Positions 25,799-34,940 of a stretch of 49,715 nt of DNA are shown in pieces. The notes beneath the pieces were generated by a model. That model had not been told where the DNA came from and did not search any database. It saw only the letters and a list, made by a program, of their open reading frames with translations. Positions within the stretch are counted from its first letter, which is position 1. Each line of letters opens with the position of its first letter. The position numbers were made by a program, and so were the translations under genes. The stretch is from an uncultured Eubacteriales bacterium (GTDB lineage Bacteria; Bacillota; Clostridia; Oscillospirales; Acutalibacteraceae): contig CAKSRC010000007.1 of NCBI GenBank assembly GCA_934486915.1, positions 1 to 49,715 on the forward strand. Reading direction: 5' to 3'.

Positions 25799-28438
25799 TT
25801 ATTTTATCATATCATTTATAATATTCGGCGCTTCTAATAGCGCTTGATCTATCTTCGAAGAATCTTTAACACCGGCCATAGCCATGTCAGGCTTTCCGCC
25901 GCCGTTTCCGCCTGTTATTTTTGCTACTTCTTTAGCAAGTCTTCCAGCGTGTATACCTAAATCTTGAGCCTCTTTTCCTGCAGCTGCTGCAATCATTACT
26001 TTACCATTTGACTTACCCACTATAACAATTGCACATTTAGGACCTTTTTCCTTTATTTTATCACAAATAGTTTTAAGTTGATCTGCTGTCATGTCACCTT
26101 CATTGGTAAAGTTTGCAACTACTGTCCTTACTCCATTGACAACCTTTGAAATATCAAACAAAGCCTTTGCGTGAGATGAAGCAATCTTTTGATTTAGTTT
26201 TTCAATCATTTGATCCTTTTCTTTTATCTCACCAATAACTGAATTACAACGCTCAACCAAATTATCTCTATTGTTAGCCTTTAAAATCTTTGAGCACTCG
26301 TTTATTATATTGATTGTCTTATTTGTAAGATTTAAAACACCCTTACCTGTCACAGCTTCTATTCTTCTTACCCCGGAAGCTACAGAGCCTTCAGAAACTA
26401 TTTTAAATAGCCCTAAACCTGAAGTATTGTCTACATGGGTACCACCACAAAATTCGATCGAGAAGTCATCAACCTTAACAACTCTTACAATTGACCCGTA
26501 TTTTTCACCAAATAATGCCATAGCTCCCAATTTTCTCGCTTCATCGATAGGCATCTCTTTGGTTTCTACAGGAATTGATGAAAGGATTTTATCATTTACA
26601 ATATCTTCTACTTCTTTAAGTTGTGAATCTGTAAGTGCTGAAAAATGGGTAAAATCAAACCTTACTTCATGCTCGTTAACCATTTGACCTGCTTGTTGCG
26701 TATGATTACCCAATACCTTCCTTAATGCAGCTTGGAGCAAATGTGCGGCTGTATGATTTCTTCTAATTTGATTTCTTCTTTGAACATCTATATTAGCAGA
26801 AACTACATCTCCAACACTTATAAATCCATCTTCAACCTTTGCTAAGTGAAGATAAACCCCTGAAGGACTTTTAATTGTATTTAAAACGGAAACACTGCAA
26901 TTATCAGAATTTAATTTTCCGCTGTCGCCTACTTGTCCGCCGCTTTCCGCATAAAACGGAGTTTTGTCTAAAACAACAACAGTATCTTCACCAGAAGCAG
27001 CAATATCAGTCATTTTACCATCTTTTAATATTGCAACAATCTTTGCATCGTATTTTGCGTTATCATAACCTACAAATTCAGTCTTTGCTATATCCTTAAG
27101 GTCTGCGCTGTCGCTAATCCAAGCCTCGGCTCCGGCATTTTTACGAGCATTTCTTGCACGTTCCTTTTGTTCCTTAAGAAGACTCTTGAATTTTTCTTCA
27201 TCGACTACCATACCAAAGTCCGCAATTATTTCTTTAGTCAAATCCAACGGAAAACCAAATGTGTCATTAAGTTTAAACGCATCCTCCCCGGAAAACACCT
27301 TGGAATCCATACTGTTTACAATATCATTTAATATTTGTAGACCTTGATCTATTGTTTTAGCGAAGCTTTCCTCTTCTACGCTTATAAGTTTTTCAATAAA
27401 CTCTTTTTTCTCCAAAAGCTGAGGATAAGCATCTTTATTTTCTTTAATTACTTCCTTACAAACTTCAACTAAGAAGGGTTTCTTTATGCCCAAAAGTCTT
27501 CCATGCCTTGCAGCCCTTCTTAAAAGACGTCTTAATACATAACCCCTACCCTCATTAGAAGGCATAACACCGTCGGCTATCATGAAAGTAGTACTTCTTA
27601 TATGGTCAGTAATAACTCTAAGCGAAATATCGGCCTTTTCATCCTTACCGTATTCAGTGCCTGAAATCTCACACACTTTTTTCATTATATTTTGTACGGT
27701 GTCAACTAAAAATAGATTATCAACACCTTGCATAATACAAGCTAAACGTTCAAGACCCATACCCGTATCTATATTTGGATGATCAAGTGGGGTATAATTA
27801 TCGTTTCCATCGTTGTTAAACTGGGTAAATACCAAATTCCAAAATTCTACATATCTATCGCAATCGCAGCCAACCCCGCAGTTTTCACTGCCGCAACCGT
27901 ATTTTTCTCCTCTATCGAAATATATTTCCGAACAAGGTCCGCAAGGTCCTGCTCCATGCTCCCAAAAGTTATCAGCTTTTCCAAGCCTTACTATCCTATC
28001 CGGCGAAACTCCTATTTCCTCAGTCCATATTTTAAATGCATCATCGTCATTTTCATATATAGACACCCAAAGTTTATCTATAGGCAATTCCAAAACTTTA
28101 GTACAAAATTCCCATGCCCAAGCTGTCGCCTCATGCTTAAAATAGTCACCAAACGAGAAATTCCCAAGCATTTCAAAATATGTACCATGCCTTGCCGTGA
28201 TACCAACTCTCTCGATATCGGGAGTCCTTATACACTTTTGGCAAGTCGTAACTCTCTTTCTAGGCGGTGTGACCTCACCGGTAAAATATTTTTTCATAGG
28301 TGCCATACCGGAATTAATAAGCAATAAGCTTTTATCATCCTTTGGAATAAGAGAGAAACTTTCAAGCCTTAGATGACCCTTCGATTCAAAAAACGAAAGA
28401 TATTTTTCTCTTAATTCATTAAGTCCTGTCCATTTCAT
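25799..28438 (-). CDS. alaS: Alanyl-tRNA synthetase
   Basis: 879 aa, normal length. Class II catalytic domain at the N-terminus (LREKYLSFFESKGHLRLESFSLIP, then the MAPMKKYFTG and RTPDIERVG.T.RHGTYFEMLGNFSFGDYFK blocks), helical tRNA-recognition domain, editing domain with HTAAH near residue 566 and the CGGTHVDNT motif near 667, and a C-terminal DHHA1 domain (GGGKPDMAMAGVKD). First gene of the leftward operon alaS-hinT-PRT-comEC-holA-rnmV. No T-box leader: the 129-bp upstream region lacks the GGGTGG...CCGCG element. Confidence 0.98.
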   Translation of the reverse strand: MKWTGLNELREKYLSFFESKGHLRLESFSLIPKDDKSLLLINSGMAPMKKYFTGEVTPPRKRVTTCQKCIRTPDIERVGITARHGTYFEMLGNFSFGDYFKHEATAWAWEFCTKVLELPIDKLWVSIYENDDDAFKIWTEEIGVSPDRIVRLGKADNFWEHGAGPCGPCSEIYFDRGEKYGCGSENCGVGCDCDRYVEFWNLVFTQFNNDGNDNYTPLDHPNIDTGMGLERLACIMQGVDNLFLVDTVQNIMKKVCEISGTEYGKDEKADISLRVITDHIRSTTFMIADGVMPSNEGRGYVLRRLLRRAARHGRLLGIKKPFLVEVCKEVIKENKDAYPQLLEKKEFIEKLISVEEESFAKTIDQGLQILNDIVNSMDSKVFSGEDAFKLNDTFGFPLDLTKEIIADFGMVVDEEKFKSLLKEQKERARNARKNAGAEAWISDSADLKDIAKTEFVGYDNAKYDAKIVAILKDGKMTDIAASGEDTVVVLDKTPFYAESGGQVGDSGKLNSDNCSVSVLNTIKSPSGVYLHLAKVEDGFISVGDVVSANIDVQRRNQIRRNHTAAHLLQAALRKVLGNHTQQAGQMVNEHEVRFDFTHFSALTDSQLKEVEDIVNDKILSSIPVETKEMPIDEARKLGAMALFGEKYGSIVRVVKVDDFSIEFCGGTHVDNTSGLGLFKIVSEGSVASGVRRIEAVTGKGVLNLTNKTINIINECSKILKANNRDNLVERCNSVIGEIKEKDQMIEKLNQKIASSHAKALFDISKVVNGVRTVVANFTNEGDMTADQLKTICDKIKEKGPKCAIVIVGKSNGKVMIAAAAGKEAQDLGIHAGRLAKEVAKITGGNGGGKPDMAMAGVKDSSKIDQALLEAPNIINDMIK

Positions 28439-28542
28439 AAAAACACATCCTAATTTATAAATAACAAGTTAAAATATACGACTTATATTAAATCCATATT
28501 TTAACAATACAAATATCAATTTATTAATAAGCAACCTAATCG

Positions 28543-28571
28543 ATTATATAACAATTAGTTCTTATTGTCAA
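28543..28571 (-). promoter_or_regulatory. Near-consensus promoter of the alaS operon
   Basis: On the minus strand TTGACA and TATAAT are separated by exactly 17 bp, 105 bp before the alaS ATG. The -35 box overlaps the stop codon of the preceding methyltransferase gene. Confidence 0.75.
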
Positions 28572-29593
28572 ACAAAATAAAAGTTTGTGTCCCAGGCGGG
28601 TATATATGGATTGTGCCTAATATACACTTTATAATCATCTCTTATAGATAAAACCTTCATAGGCAAACTAAAAAGATCTTCAGACCTATGATATGCTGAA
28701 ATCAAAAGTTTAGGTTTGTTTTTTAAAATAGTATTCTTAGCTCCGTCCAATGCATTTAATTCTTGACCCTCTACATCCATTTTTATGTAAGAAACATCTT
28801 TTCCTAAAATTATATTATCTACACTGTCTGCTTCTATTAATTCCCCAACATCCACAGCCGCAGAATTTCTTCCGTTTTTTTTATTGAAACTAAGAGCACC
28901 TTTCTTATTATGTATACCAATATTAATGCATTCGCAATCTTTTAATGCAGCAGTATTTTTCTTTAAATGCTCAAAGCTTTTTTTATTAGGCTCAATCGCA
29001 TAAATATGCTTATAGGCATCAACTAAATTTACAAACTCCATAACCGTATCGCCTCTATAGGCTCCTAAGTCCATAAAAATTTCGTTATTGTCTAATTTCA
29101 AAATTTCATTAAAGTCATCTTTTCGCCTACTTTGGCACTTAAAAAGGTAATCAATTTTGCCGCTTAATTTATACTTAATTATATTTTCAAAGACAAATTT
29201 GGATTTCTCATCTTCTAATATAGAATATACATATGATAAATCCTTCTCATGCTTTTTAGCATAAGACTCATCAAAAATATCATTGCCAAACACGGGTACG
29301 TCTGGAGCATAAAGCTCCTGTTCTGCAGCAATATGCTTAATTTGATCAATAACACTTTCAAGTTGCGAACCAAAACATAAAAGTACAATCATATCCCCAA
29401 AATGCTCTTTTGCCTTAGAATACGAAGTAATTTTAAACCCTCTATAAATTTTATCTCTAACAAAACCGTCGCTTGCAAAAACACCTGAAACAGGTATACC
29501 CAAATCATCAAGTTTATTTAATATCTTATCAGCACCATTGCCCATACCATAAAGGACAATTGGCTTGTTTGCGTGTTTAAGATAGTCCCACAT
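28568..29593 (-). CDS. FkbM family methyltransferase with N-terminal Rossmann-like domain
   Basis: 341 aa. Residues about 10-100 form a nucleotide-binding-like domain (KPIVLYGMGNGADKILNKLDDLGIPVSG), often seen in front of FkbM domains in Clostridia and in surface-polysaccharide clusters. Residues about 165-330 form the SAM-dependent methyltransferase (EIFMDLGAYRGDTVMEF, AIEPNKKSFEHLKKN, then IKMDVEGQELNALDGA, all typical FkbM motifs). Likely an O-methyltransferase acting on a sugar or small molecule; substrate unknown. It stands alone with no glycan genes beside it. A possible promoter (TATTAT) lies about 45 bp upstream. Confidence 0.83.
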   Translation of the reverse strand: MWDYLKHANKPIVLYGMGNGADKILNKLDDLGIPVSGVFASDGFVRDKIYRGFKITSYSKAKEHFGDMIVLLCFGSQLESVIDQIKHIAAEQELYAPDVPVFGNDIFDESYAKKHEKDLSYVYSILEDEKSKFVFENIIKYKLSGKIDYLFKCQSRRKDDFNEILKLDNNEIFMDLGAYRGDTVMEFVNLVDAYKHIYAIEPNKKSFEHLKKNTAALKDCECINIGIHNKKGALSFNKKNGRNSAAVDVGELIEADSVDNIILGKDVSYIKMDVEGQELNALDGAKNTILKNKPKLLISAYHRSEDLFSLPMKVLSIRDDYKVYIRHNPYIPAWDTNFYFV

Positions 29594-29671
29594 CTTAAAT
29601 TTTCTCCTTACCCTCTTTTTAAATATAATACCATATACTAGGCATATCTTTCAAATTAAGTGCTAAATTAC

Positions 29672-29707
29672 AAAAATTAAGAGTCCTTAACTTGCAAGGA
29701 CTCTTAA
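29672..29707 (-). terminator. Terminator of the small RNA upstream of the FkbM gene
   Basis: TTAAGAGTCCTT (29677-29688) and AAGGACTCTTAA (29696-29707) form a 12-bp perfect stem with a 7-nt loop; on the minus strand five T follow. It ends whatever is transcribed from the amidase side. Confidence 0.88.
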
Positions 29708-29854
29708 TCTTAATAGCCTTTTAAATCAAAACAACGCTCTGCCTTGCTCACAATAAGCAGGGATTACGACAGATTGCAAGCAGCGCAAAGAAAGTGTTAA
29801 CTACCCACTGAAATATTGTAACGAATCCCCGCCTCTTAGACGGTGGACATTTGC
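29672..29854 (-). ncRNA. Candidate small structured RNA, possibly 6S RNA
   Basis: Between the amidase stop and the FkbM gene lies a unit with a TATAAT (29861-29866, minus strand) at its head, a strong terminator at its end, no reading frame and a length near 183 nt. GCGGGGATT pairs with AATCCCTGC over nine base pairs, enclosing about 57 nt with two small hairpins, which gives a long rod with internal bubbles. The stretch AATATTTCAGTG resembles the ATATTTCA of enterobacterial 6S. Size, isolation and shape suit 6S RNA, but I could not align it to a known Firmicute 6S, so another sRNA or a decayed leader remains possible. Confidence 0.42.
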
Positions 29855-29866
29855 ACCATGATTATA

Positions 29867-30439
29867 TTAGATAGTACTTAATCCCAAGTAATTTAAAAGG
29901 CCTATATAAATAGCGTATGCAAAAGAATACTGCTCATTTTTTAATTTTTGAGCATCACTTTCATTTGTTATATAAGCAAGTTCAACTAAAATAGCAGGCA
30001 TTTTTGTCCTTTTAAGAACATAAAGCGATGGGTTTACCTTTACACCATTATTCTTAGTACCTACTCTATTTACAATTGCCTGCAAAACATCCTCAGCTAA
30101 ATAATAAGCCTGCGTATATGCTCTATATACATACGCTTCGGATCCATTAATATTAGGATTTGTATTGGCATTTACATGAATACTTATAAAATAATCAGCA
30201 GGCCATTCATTCGCAAGCCTTACCCTTTGGGACAAACTTGATGAATTACTGAATCCAAGACTTTCAGTAGGATAATTTCTTGATAATCTAACCTCAAATC
30301 GTGGATCTGCCCTTAAAATATCTGCAAGATACACACCTACATTATAGGTTATATCCTGCTCTCTTAGTCCAAATCCTTCGGCTCCTGCATTTACTCCACT
30401 TGGATTATGTCCTTGATCTATAAAAATTTTTATCGCCAT
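29867..30439 (-). CDS. N-acetylmuramoyl-L-alanine amidase (Amidase_3)
   Basis: Cuts the amide bond between muramic acid and the stem peptide of peptidoglycan. 190 aa, a single catalytic domain. Zinc ligands and catalytic residue expected for the family are present: His11 (IDQGHNPSG), Glu27 (GLREQD), His88 (FISIHVNAN) and Glu153 (ILVELAYITN). There is no signal peptide or cell-wall-binding repeat, unlike most housekeeping amidases; phage endolysins and mother-cell spore enzymes look like this. It is divergent from a penicillin-binding protein. Confidence 0.92.
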   Translation of the reverse strand: MAIKIFIDQGHNPSGVNAGAEGFGLREQDITYNVGVYLADILRADPRFEVRLSRNYPTESLGFSNSSSLSQRVRLANEWPADYFISIHVNANTNPNINGSEAYVYRAYTQAYYLAEDVLQAIVNRVGTKNNGVKVNPSLYVLKRTKMPAILVELAYITNESDAQKLKNEQYSFAYAIYIGLLNYLGLSTI

Positions 30440-30591
30440 ATTCTCACCCCTTTGGCTCTTCTTTGGACATGTTCTTTATATACTATGTTTTTTTATAAAT
30501 AAATGTTCCAAGCCCTATTATTGTAAAAAGAATTGTATACTTACCTCAAAAATGGAAATAATGAAATATAAATGTTTTGGGGTGAATCGTT

Positions 30592-32226
30592 ATGTATAAG
30601 AGAATTATTATTGTATTTTCTTTTTTTATGGTCTGTATTAGTTTGCTTGCAATTAATATTTATAATATTTCAAAAGGCGAATGGCTGCAAAGTGCTGCTT
30701 GCAGTCAAAACACATATAAACTTGATATAGCCAATCTAAGGGGTAATATATACGATTGTCGAAAAAACCTACTCGTCAATAATCAAAAAGCCAACATTGC
30801 AGCCGTTGCACCGTGTTTAGAATCACAAAATGCGATTTTGGATACCCTTTCCGGGAAGGAAAGAGATGACAGTGCAAAGCTTTTCTGCTCAGAAACACCA
30901 TTTACAATAAATTTAAAGGATAAAAAGGTATGTGCAAAGGGTGTTGATCTTTTTAAAGTACCTATTAGGTACTCAAACAAGCCTTTATGCATACACACAA
31001 TAGGTTATTTAGACAGCGATAACAATGGAGTTATAGGAATAGAAAAAGCATATAATGATTTTTTAAATGAAACGGGGTCGCATATATCGGTAAAATACAG
31101 TGTGGATGCATTAGGACGTATATTAAATTCCGACAAAAAACAAATTGACAACAAGGCATACTTACAAACAAGCGGCGTAGTTTTGACTATAGATTCGAGG
31201 ATACAAGAAATAATTGAAGATGTAGGAAATAAATATATTGGCAGCGGTGCTATAATAGTCACTGAAGTACCAAACTGTAAAATAAGAGCATTGGCAAGTT
31301 TCCCATCCTTTTCAATGAACAACATGAAAGAAGCTTTAGATGACAAAAGATCCCCATTTATAAATAGGACAATCACTTCTTATAATGTAGGGTCTATATT
31401 TAAACTTGTATCGGCAGCGACAGCACTTGAAAAAAATATAGATAAAAATGAAGTCTACAATTGTTGCGGCAGTATTAAAGTGGATGAAGCTAAATTTGAT
31501 TGTTTCAACGGAGTTGGTCACGGTGAAGTGGATATGAAAAATGCCATAGCGTATTCATGCAATTCATACTTTGTAAATTTATCTAAGAAAATATCTCCCA
31601 TTGATATTTGGTATATGAGTAAAAACTTGGGCTTTGCGACACCTATAGACCTAGCTCCCGATTTCTTTTCTGATAAAGGAAACATACCTAGCAAAAAGGA
31701 ACTTGCAAATCCAAAGACTATGGCCAGCTTTTCATTTGGCCAAAGCTCCCTAATGGCCGCACCTATACAAATATCAGGATTAATTAATACAATTGCATCC
31801 GACGGAGAATATTCAGTCCCCCAACTTGTCGAAGGTTTGGTAAATGAAAATTTCGATTATATCGAGAAAAGGCAAGTACCAGAAAGTAAAAAAGTAATTT
31901 CCAAAGAAAATGCCGAATATTTAAAAGAAAGTATGCACGCAGCTGTATCCTATGGTACGGCTACAAAGGGCAAACCCAAAAATTTTGAAGCTGCAGCTAA
32001 GACCGCAACTGCGGAAACGGGACTGCAAAAAGACGGCAAAAACATAGAGCAGTCATGGTATGCAGGGTTTTACCCAATCGATAAACCAAAGTATTCAGTC
32101 GTAGTACTCACAGAAAACGGTTCTGGAGGAGGAGAAAGCTGCGGACCCGTATTTAAAGAAATAGCAGACATAATATACGAAAATTTGCCATCACTTTTAT
32201 TTGACTTAAATAAACCGGAGTCTTAA
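30592..32226 (+). CDS. Penicillin-binding protein, D,D-transpeptidase (FtsI/SpoVD-like)
   Basis: 544 aa. N-terminal membrane anchor (about 4-24), a shortened dimerisation domain (about 45-190) and a transpeptidase domain (about 195-535). Active-site motifs: S268-I-F-K271, S322-C-N324, and K470-T-A472 where almost all relatives have K-T-G. Sequence around them (TITSYNVGSIFKLVSAATALE, AYSCNSYFVNL, SFSFGQSSLMAAPIQ) is that of class B PBPs. No PASTA domains. The divergent amidase suggests a cell-wall remodelling pair, perhaps in sporulation; this is inference. Confidence 0.88.
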   Translation: MYKRIIIVFSFFMVCISLLAINIYNISKGEWLQSAACSQNTYKLDIANLRGNIYDCRKNLLVNNQKANIAAVAPCLESQNAILDTLSGKERDDSAKLFCSETPFTINLKDKKVCAKGVDLFKVPIRYSNKPLCIHTIGYLDSDNNGVIGIEKAYNDFLNETGSHISVKYSVDALGRILNSDKKQIDNKAYLQTSGVVLTIDSRIQEIIEDVGNKYIGSGAIIVTEVPNCKIRALASFPSFSMNNMKEALDDKRSPFINRTITSYNVGSIFKLVSAATALEKNIDKNEVYNCCGSIKVDEAKFDCFNGVGHGEVDMKNAIAYSCNSYFVNLSKKISPIDIWYMSKNLGFATPIDLAPDFFSDKGNIPSKKELANPKTMASFSFGQSSLMAAPIQISGLINTIASDGEYSVPQLVEGLVNENFDYIEKRQVPESKKVISKENAEYLKESMHAAVSYGTATKGKPKNFEAAAKTATAETGLQKDGKNIEQSWYAGFYPIDKPKYSVVVLTENGSGGGESCGPVFKEIADIIYENLPSLLFDLNKPES

Positions 32227-32311
32227 TCAATATATCTCTAACACTAAAATAATTTTAGCACCCCTTGTAACGATATCTCTACTTTTCGCATTAAAACTTG
32301 CCTATAAAAAT

Positions 32312-32360
32312 AAAAAAGAGCAGACCGTGCACAAATGCACAAGGTCTACTCTTTATTTTT
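32312..32360. terminator. Bidirectional terminator between PBP gene and groEL
   Basis: AAAGAGCAGACC pairs with GGTCTACTCTTT (one mismatch), with an inner GTGC/GCAC helix. A-rich and T-rich flanks on both sides suit termination of both converging transcripts. Confidence 0.8.
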
Positions 32361-32390
32361 TATATTATATCCTATTTTTAAAAGGGTCTA

Positions 32391-34025
32391 TTAATACATT
32401 CCGCCCATTGATGGGTCTGCAGGCATTGCTGGCATTGCAGATTCAGGTTCCTTTTTGTCTGCTACCAATGATTCGGTAGTTAGTACCATCGCTGCAACTG
32501 AAGCTGCATTCTCAAGAGCTGAACGTGTAACCTTTGTTGGGTCAACGATGCCGGCATTTAACATATCTACATAAACTTCATTTTTAGCATCATAACCGTA
32601 TCCAACCTTGTTTTCCTTCTTCAAGTTTTCTACGATAACAGAACCTTCTACTCCTGCATTAGCTGCGATTTGACGAACCGGCTCTTCTAAAGCTTTAAGA
32701 ACTATAGATACACCTGTTTTTTCGTCACCTTCTGATTGATTTAGTAGTTCTGTTACTGAAGGTATTGCGTTAATTAAAGCAGTTCCGCCCCCTGCAACTA
32801 TTCCTTCTTCAACTGCAGCCTTTGTAGCAGCTAAAGCATCTTCAATTCTTAGTTTCTTTTCTTTCATTTCTATTTCAGTTGCAGCACCAACCTTAATTAC
32901 TGCAACACCGCCTGCTAATTTAGCAAGACGCTCTTGAAGTTTTTCACGGTCAAAATCGGAGGTTGTATTTTCAATTTGTGTACGGATTTGAGAAACTCTT
33001 CCCTTAATTTCATCGGAATTTCCTGCACCGTCTACAATGATAGTATTTTCTTTTTCAATCTTTACTTGTCTTGCTCTTCCTAATTGATCGATAGTAGTAT
33101 CCTTTAATTCAAGGCCTACTTCTTCGGAAATTACTTGACCGCCTGTAAGGATAGCTATATCCCTTAGCATTTCTTTTCTTCTGTCGCCAAATCCAGGAGC
33201 TTTAACACCAACACAAGTAAATGTACCCCTTAATCTGTTAACGATTAATGTAGCTAAAGCTTCGCCTTCTATGTCTTCAGCAATAATAACAAGTTTCTTT
33301 CCGGACTGAACGATTTGCTCTAGTAAAGGTAGAATTTCTTGGATGTTTGTAATCTTCTTATCAGTAATTAAAATGTAAGCATCATCTATTACAGCTTCCA
33401 TCTTATCAGTATCAGTAACCATGTATGGAGATATATATCCTCTATCAAACATCATTCCTTCTACTACTTCAGAATAAGTTTCGGCAGTTTTGGATTCTTC
33501 TACAGTGATAACTCCATCTGCGCTAACCTTTTCCATTGCTTCTGCAATTAGTTTTCCAACAAATTCATCAGCAGCTGAAATTGTAGCAACTCTTGCTATA
33601 TCTTCAGGACCACTTACCTTTTTAGAATTCTTAATCAAAGTATCTACTGCAGTATCTACTGCCTTTTGGATACCTTTTCTTAGGATCATTGGGTTAGCGC
33701 CTGCAGTTACATTTTTCATTCCTTCACGAATCAAAGCTTGAGCTAAAAGAGTTGCAGTAGTTGTTCCGTCACCTGCAATATCGTTTGTTTTAGTCGCTAC
33801 TTCTTTTACAAGCTGAGCTCCCATATTTTCAAAAGCGTTGTCGAGCTCTATTTCTTTAGCGATGGTAACTCCATCATTTGTTATAAGAGGTGCACCAAAT
33901 TTTTTATCTAAAACAACATTACGTCCTTTAGGGCCTAAAGTAATTTTTACAGTATCGGCTAATTGGTTAATTCCTTTGAATAAAGCTTTTCTTGCTTCTT
34001 CACCATACATAATTTCTTTTGACAT
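32391..34025 (-). CDS. groEL: Chaperonin GroEL (Hsp60)
   Basis: ATP-driven folding chamber subunit. 544 aa, full length. Conserved KITLGPKGRNVVLDKKFG and DGTTTATLLAQAL (ATP site), and the C-terminal GMGG-type tail is short here (MPADPSMGGMY). 39 bp after groES in one operon under CIRCE control. The C-terminus is Met/Pro/Ala-rich and slightly unlike the usual GGM repeats, still within the family range. Confidence 0.99.
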   Translation of the reverse strand: MSKEIMYGEEARKALFKGINQLADTVKITLGPKGRNVVLDKKFGAPLITNDGVTIAKEIELDNAFENMGAQLVKEVATKTNDIAGDGTTTATLLAQALIREGMKNVTAGANPMILRKGIQKAVDTAVDTLIKNSKKVSGPEDIARVATISAADEFVGKLIAEAMEKVSADGVITVEESKTAETYSEVVEGMMFDRGYISPYMVTDTDKMEAVIDDAYILITDKKITNIQEILPLLEQIVQSGKKLVIIAEDIEGEALATLIVNRLRGTFTCVGVKAPGFGDRRKEMLRDIAILTGGQVISEEVGLELKDTTIDQLGRARQVKIEKENTIIVDGAGNSDEIKGRVSQIRTQIENTTSDFDREKLQERLAKLAGGVAVIKVGAATEIEMKEKKLRIEDALAATKAAVEEGIVAGGGTALINAIPSVTELLNQSEGDEKTGVSIVLKALEEPVRQIAANAGVEGSVIVENLKKENKVGYGYDAKNEVYVDMLNAGIVDPTKVTRSALENAASVAAMVLTTESLVADKKEPESAMPAMPADPSMGGMY

Positions 34026-34064
34026 AATATATTCTCCTTTAAGTAAATATTATTATTTTAATTA

Positions 34065-34349
34065 TTATTCTATAATTGCAAGGATATCCGATTGGCGAAC
34101 TATCGTATATTCTTCACCGTCTAACTTAACTTCAGTTCCGGAATACTTACTTGTAATTACTTTATCACCAATATTGACATACATCTTTACTTCTTTACCA
34201 TCGACCATTCCGCCGGGGCCTACTGCAACAACAGATGCAAATTGAGGCTTTTCTTTAGCAGATCCTGCTAATACTATACCGCTTTTTGTTGTTTCTTCAG
34301 CCTCTTCCATTTTAATAACCACTCTATCTAGAAGGGGTTTAATATTCAT
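34065..34349 (-). CDS. groES: Co-chaperonin GroES (Hsp10)
   Basis: Lid of the GroEL chamber. 94 aa; N-terminal IKPLLDRVVIKMEEAEETTKSGIVL contains the mobile loop, with VAVGPGGMVDGKEV and GDKVITSKYSGTEVKLDGEEY following. AAGGAGG ribosome site. First gene of the operon, 36 bp from CIRCE. Confidence 0.99.
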   Translation of the reverse strand: MNIKPLLDRVVIKMEEAEETTKSGIVLAGSAKEKPQFASVVAVGPGGMVDGKEVKMYVNIGDKVITSKYSGTEVKLDGEEYTIVRQSDILAIIE

Positions 34350-34385
34350 AATAATGTGCCTCCTTAAAGCAATTGATTTTTTAAA

Positions 34386-34412
34386 TTAGCACTCGATGTA
34401 TCTGAGTGCTAA
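34386..34412. promoter_or_regulatory. CIRCE operator (HrcA binding site)
   Basis: TTAGCACTC, nine spacer bases, GAGTGCTAA: a perfect CIRCE palindrome, 36 bp upstream of groES. In Firmicutes HrcA binds this and heat relieves repression. hrcA itself is not in the window. Confidence 0.97.
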
Positions 34413-34417
34413 TTTAT

Positions 34418-34446
34418 ATTTTATACTCTTTAAAATAAAAAATCAA
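34418..34446 (-). promoter_or_regulatory. groESL promoter
   Basis: On the minus strand TTGATT and TAAAAT with a 17-bp spacer, the -10 box just six bases ahead of the CIRCE element, so bound HrcA would block initiation. Confidence 0.7.
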
Positions 34447-34554
34447 GTATATTTTGCCATTTAATAAAATTATTTTTTTATATTCTAAAATATACACTTT
34501 ATATTCTACTAAGATTAATATTTATAAGATATTTTATTATTCTAAATAATTGTA

Positions 34555-34583
34555 TTGACAAATAGCGTTTTGTATATTAAAAT
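34555..34583 (+). promoter_or_regulatory. rnpB promoter
   Basis: Consensus TTGACA and TAAAAT with a 17-bp spacer, ending about eight bases before the RNase P RNA. Confidence 0.8.
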
Positions 34584-34591
34584 ATATTCTG

Positions 34592-34938
34592 CGAGCGAGC
34601 TGAACAGTCGCGGGTGCAGCATCGAAAGGTCGCACGCGAGGAAAGTCCGAGCTTCGCAGGGCAAGATAACGGCTAACGGCCGCCGGGGGTGACCCTAGGG
34701 AAAGTGCAACAGAAATAAAACGCCATGTTTAATGGTAAGTGTGGAAAGGCGAGGTAAGAGCTCACCAGCGTATAGGAGACTATACGGCTATGTAAACCCT
34801 ATCTGAAGCAACACCGTAAAAAGAACATTTATGTGTCTGCCCGACACGTTCTAAAGGTGGCACTGAGCTGTAGTGGTAACACACAGCCAAGATAGATGAC
34901 TGTTCAAGACAGAACTCGGCTTATAGGTTCGGTCGTAT
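34592..34938 (+). ncRNA. rnpB: RNase P RNA, bacterial class B type
   Basis: Catalytic RNA that matures tRNA 5' ends. Universal core segments are visible: GAGGAAAGTCCGAGCTTC near 34640 (CR I), GGGTGACCCTAGGGAAAGTGCAACAGAAA near 34690, and ACAGAACTCGGCTTATAGG near 34910 (CR V). The ends pair as helix P1 (GAGCTGAAC with GTTCGGTC). Length near 347 nt. Own promoter before it, own terminator after it. Confidence 0.96.
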
Positions 34939-34940
34939 AA

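Noticed and set aside
27779..28327. 182-aa frame opposite alaS
   Set aside because: Lies wholly inside a conserved gene on the other strand; composition reflects antisense codons.
28439..28567. T-box leader for alaS
   Set aside because: No T-box core, no stem I pattern and no terminator/antiterminator pair; a plain promoter explains the region.
34350..34385. hrcA or other heat-shock regulator gene near groESL
   Set aside because: Only the CIRCE site is present; no reading frame resembles HrcA.
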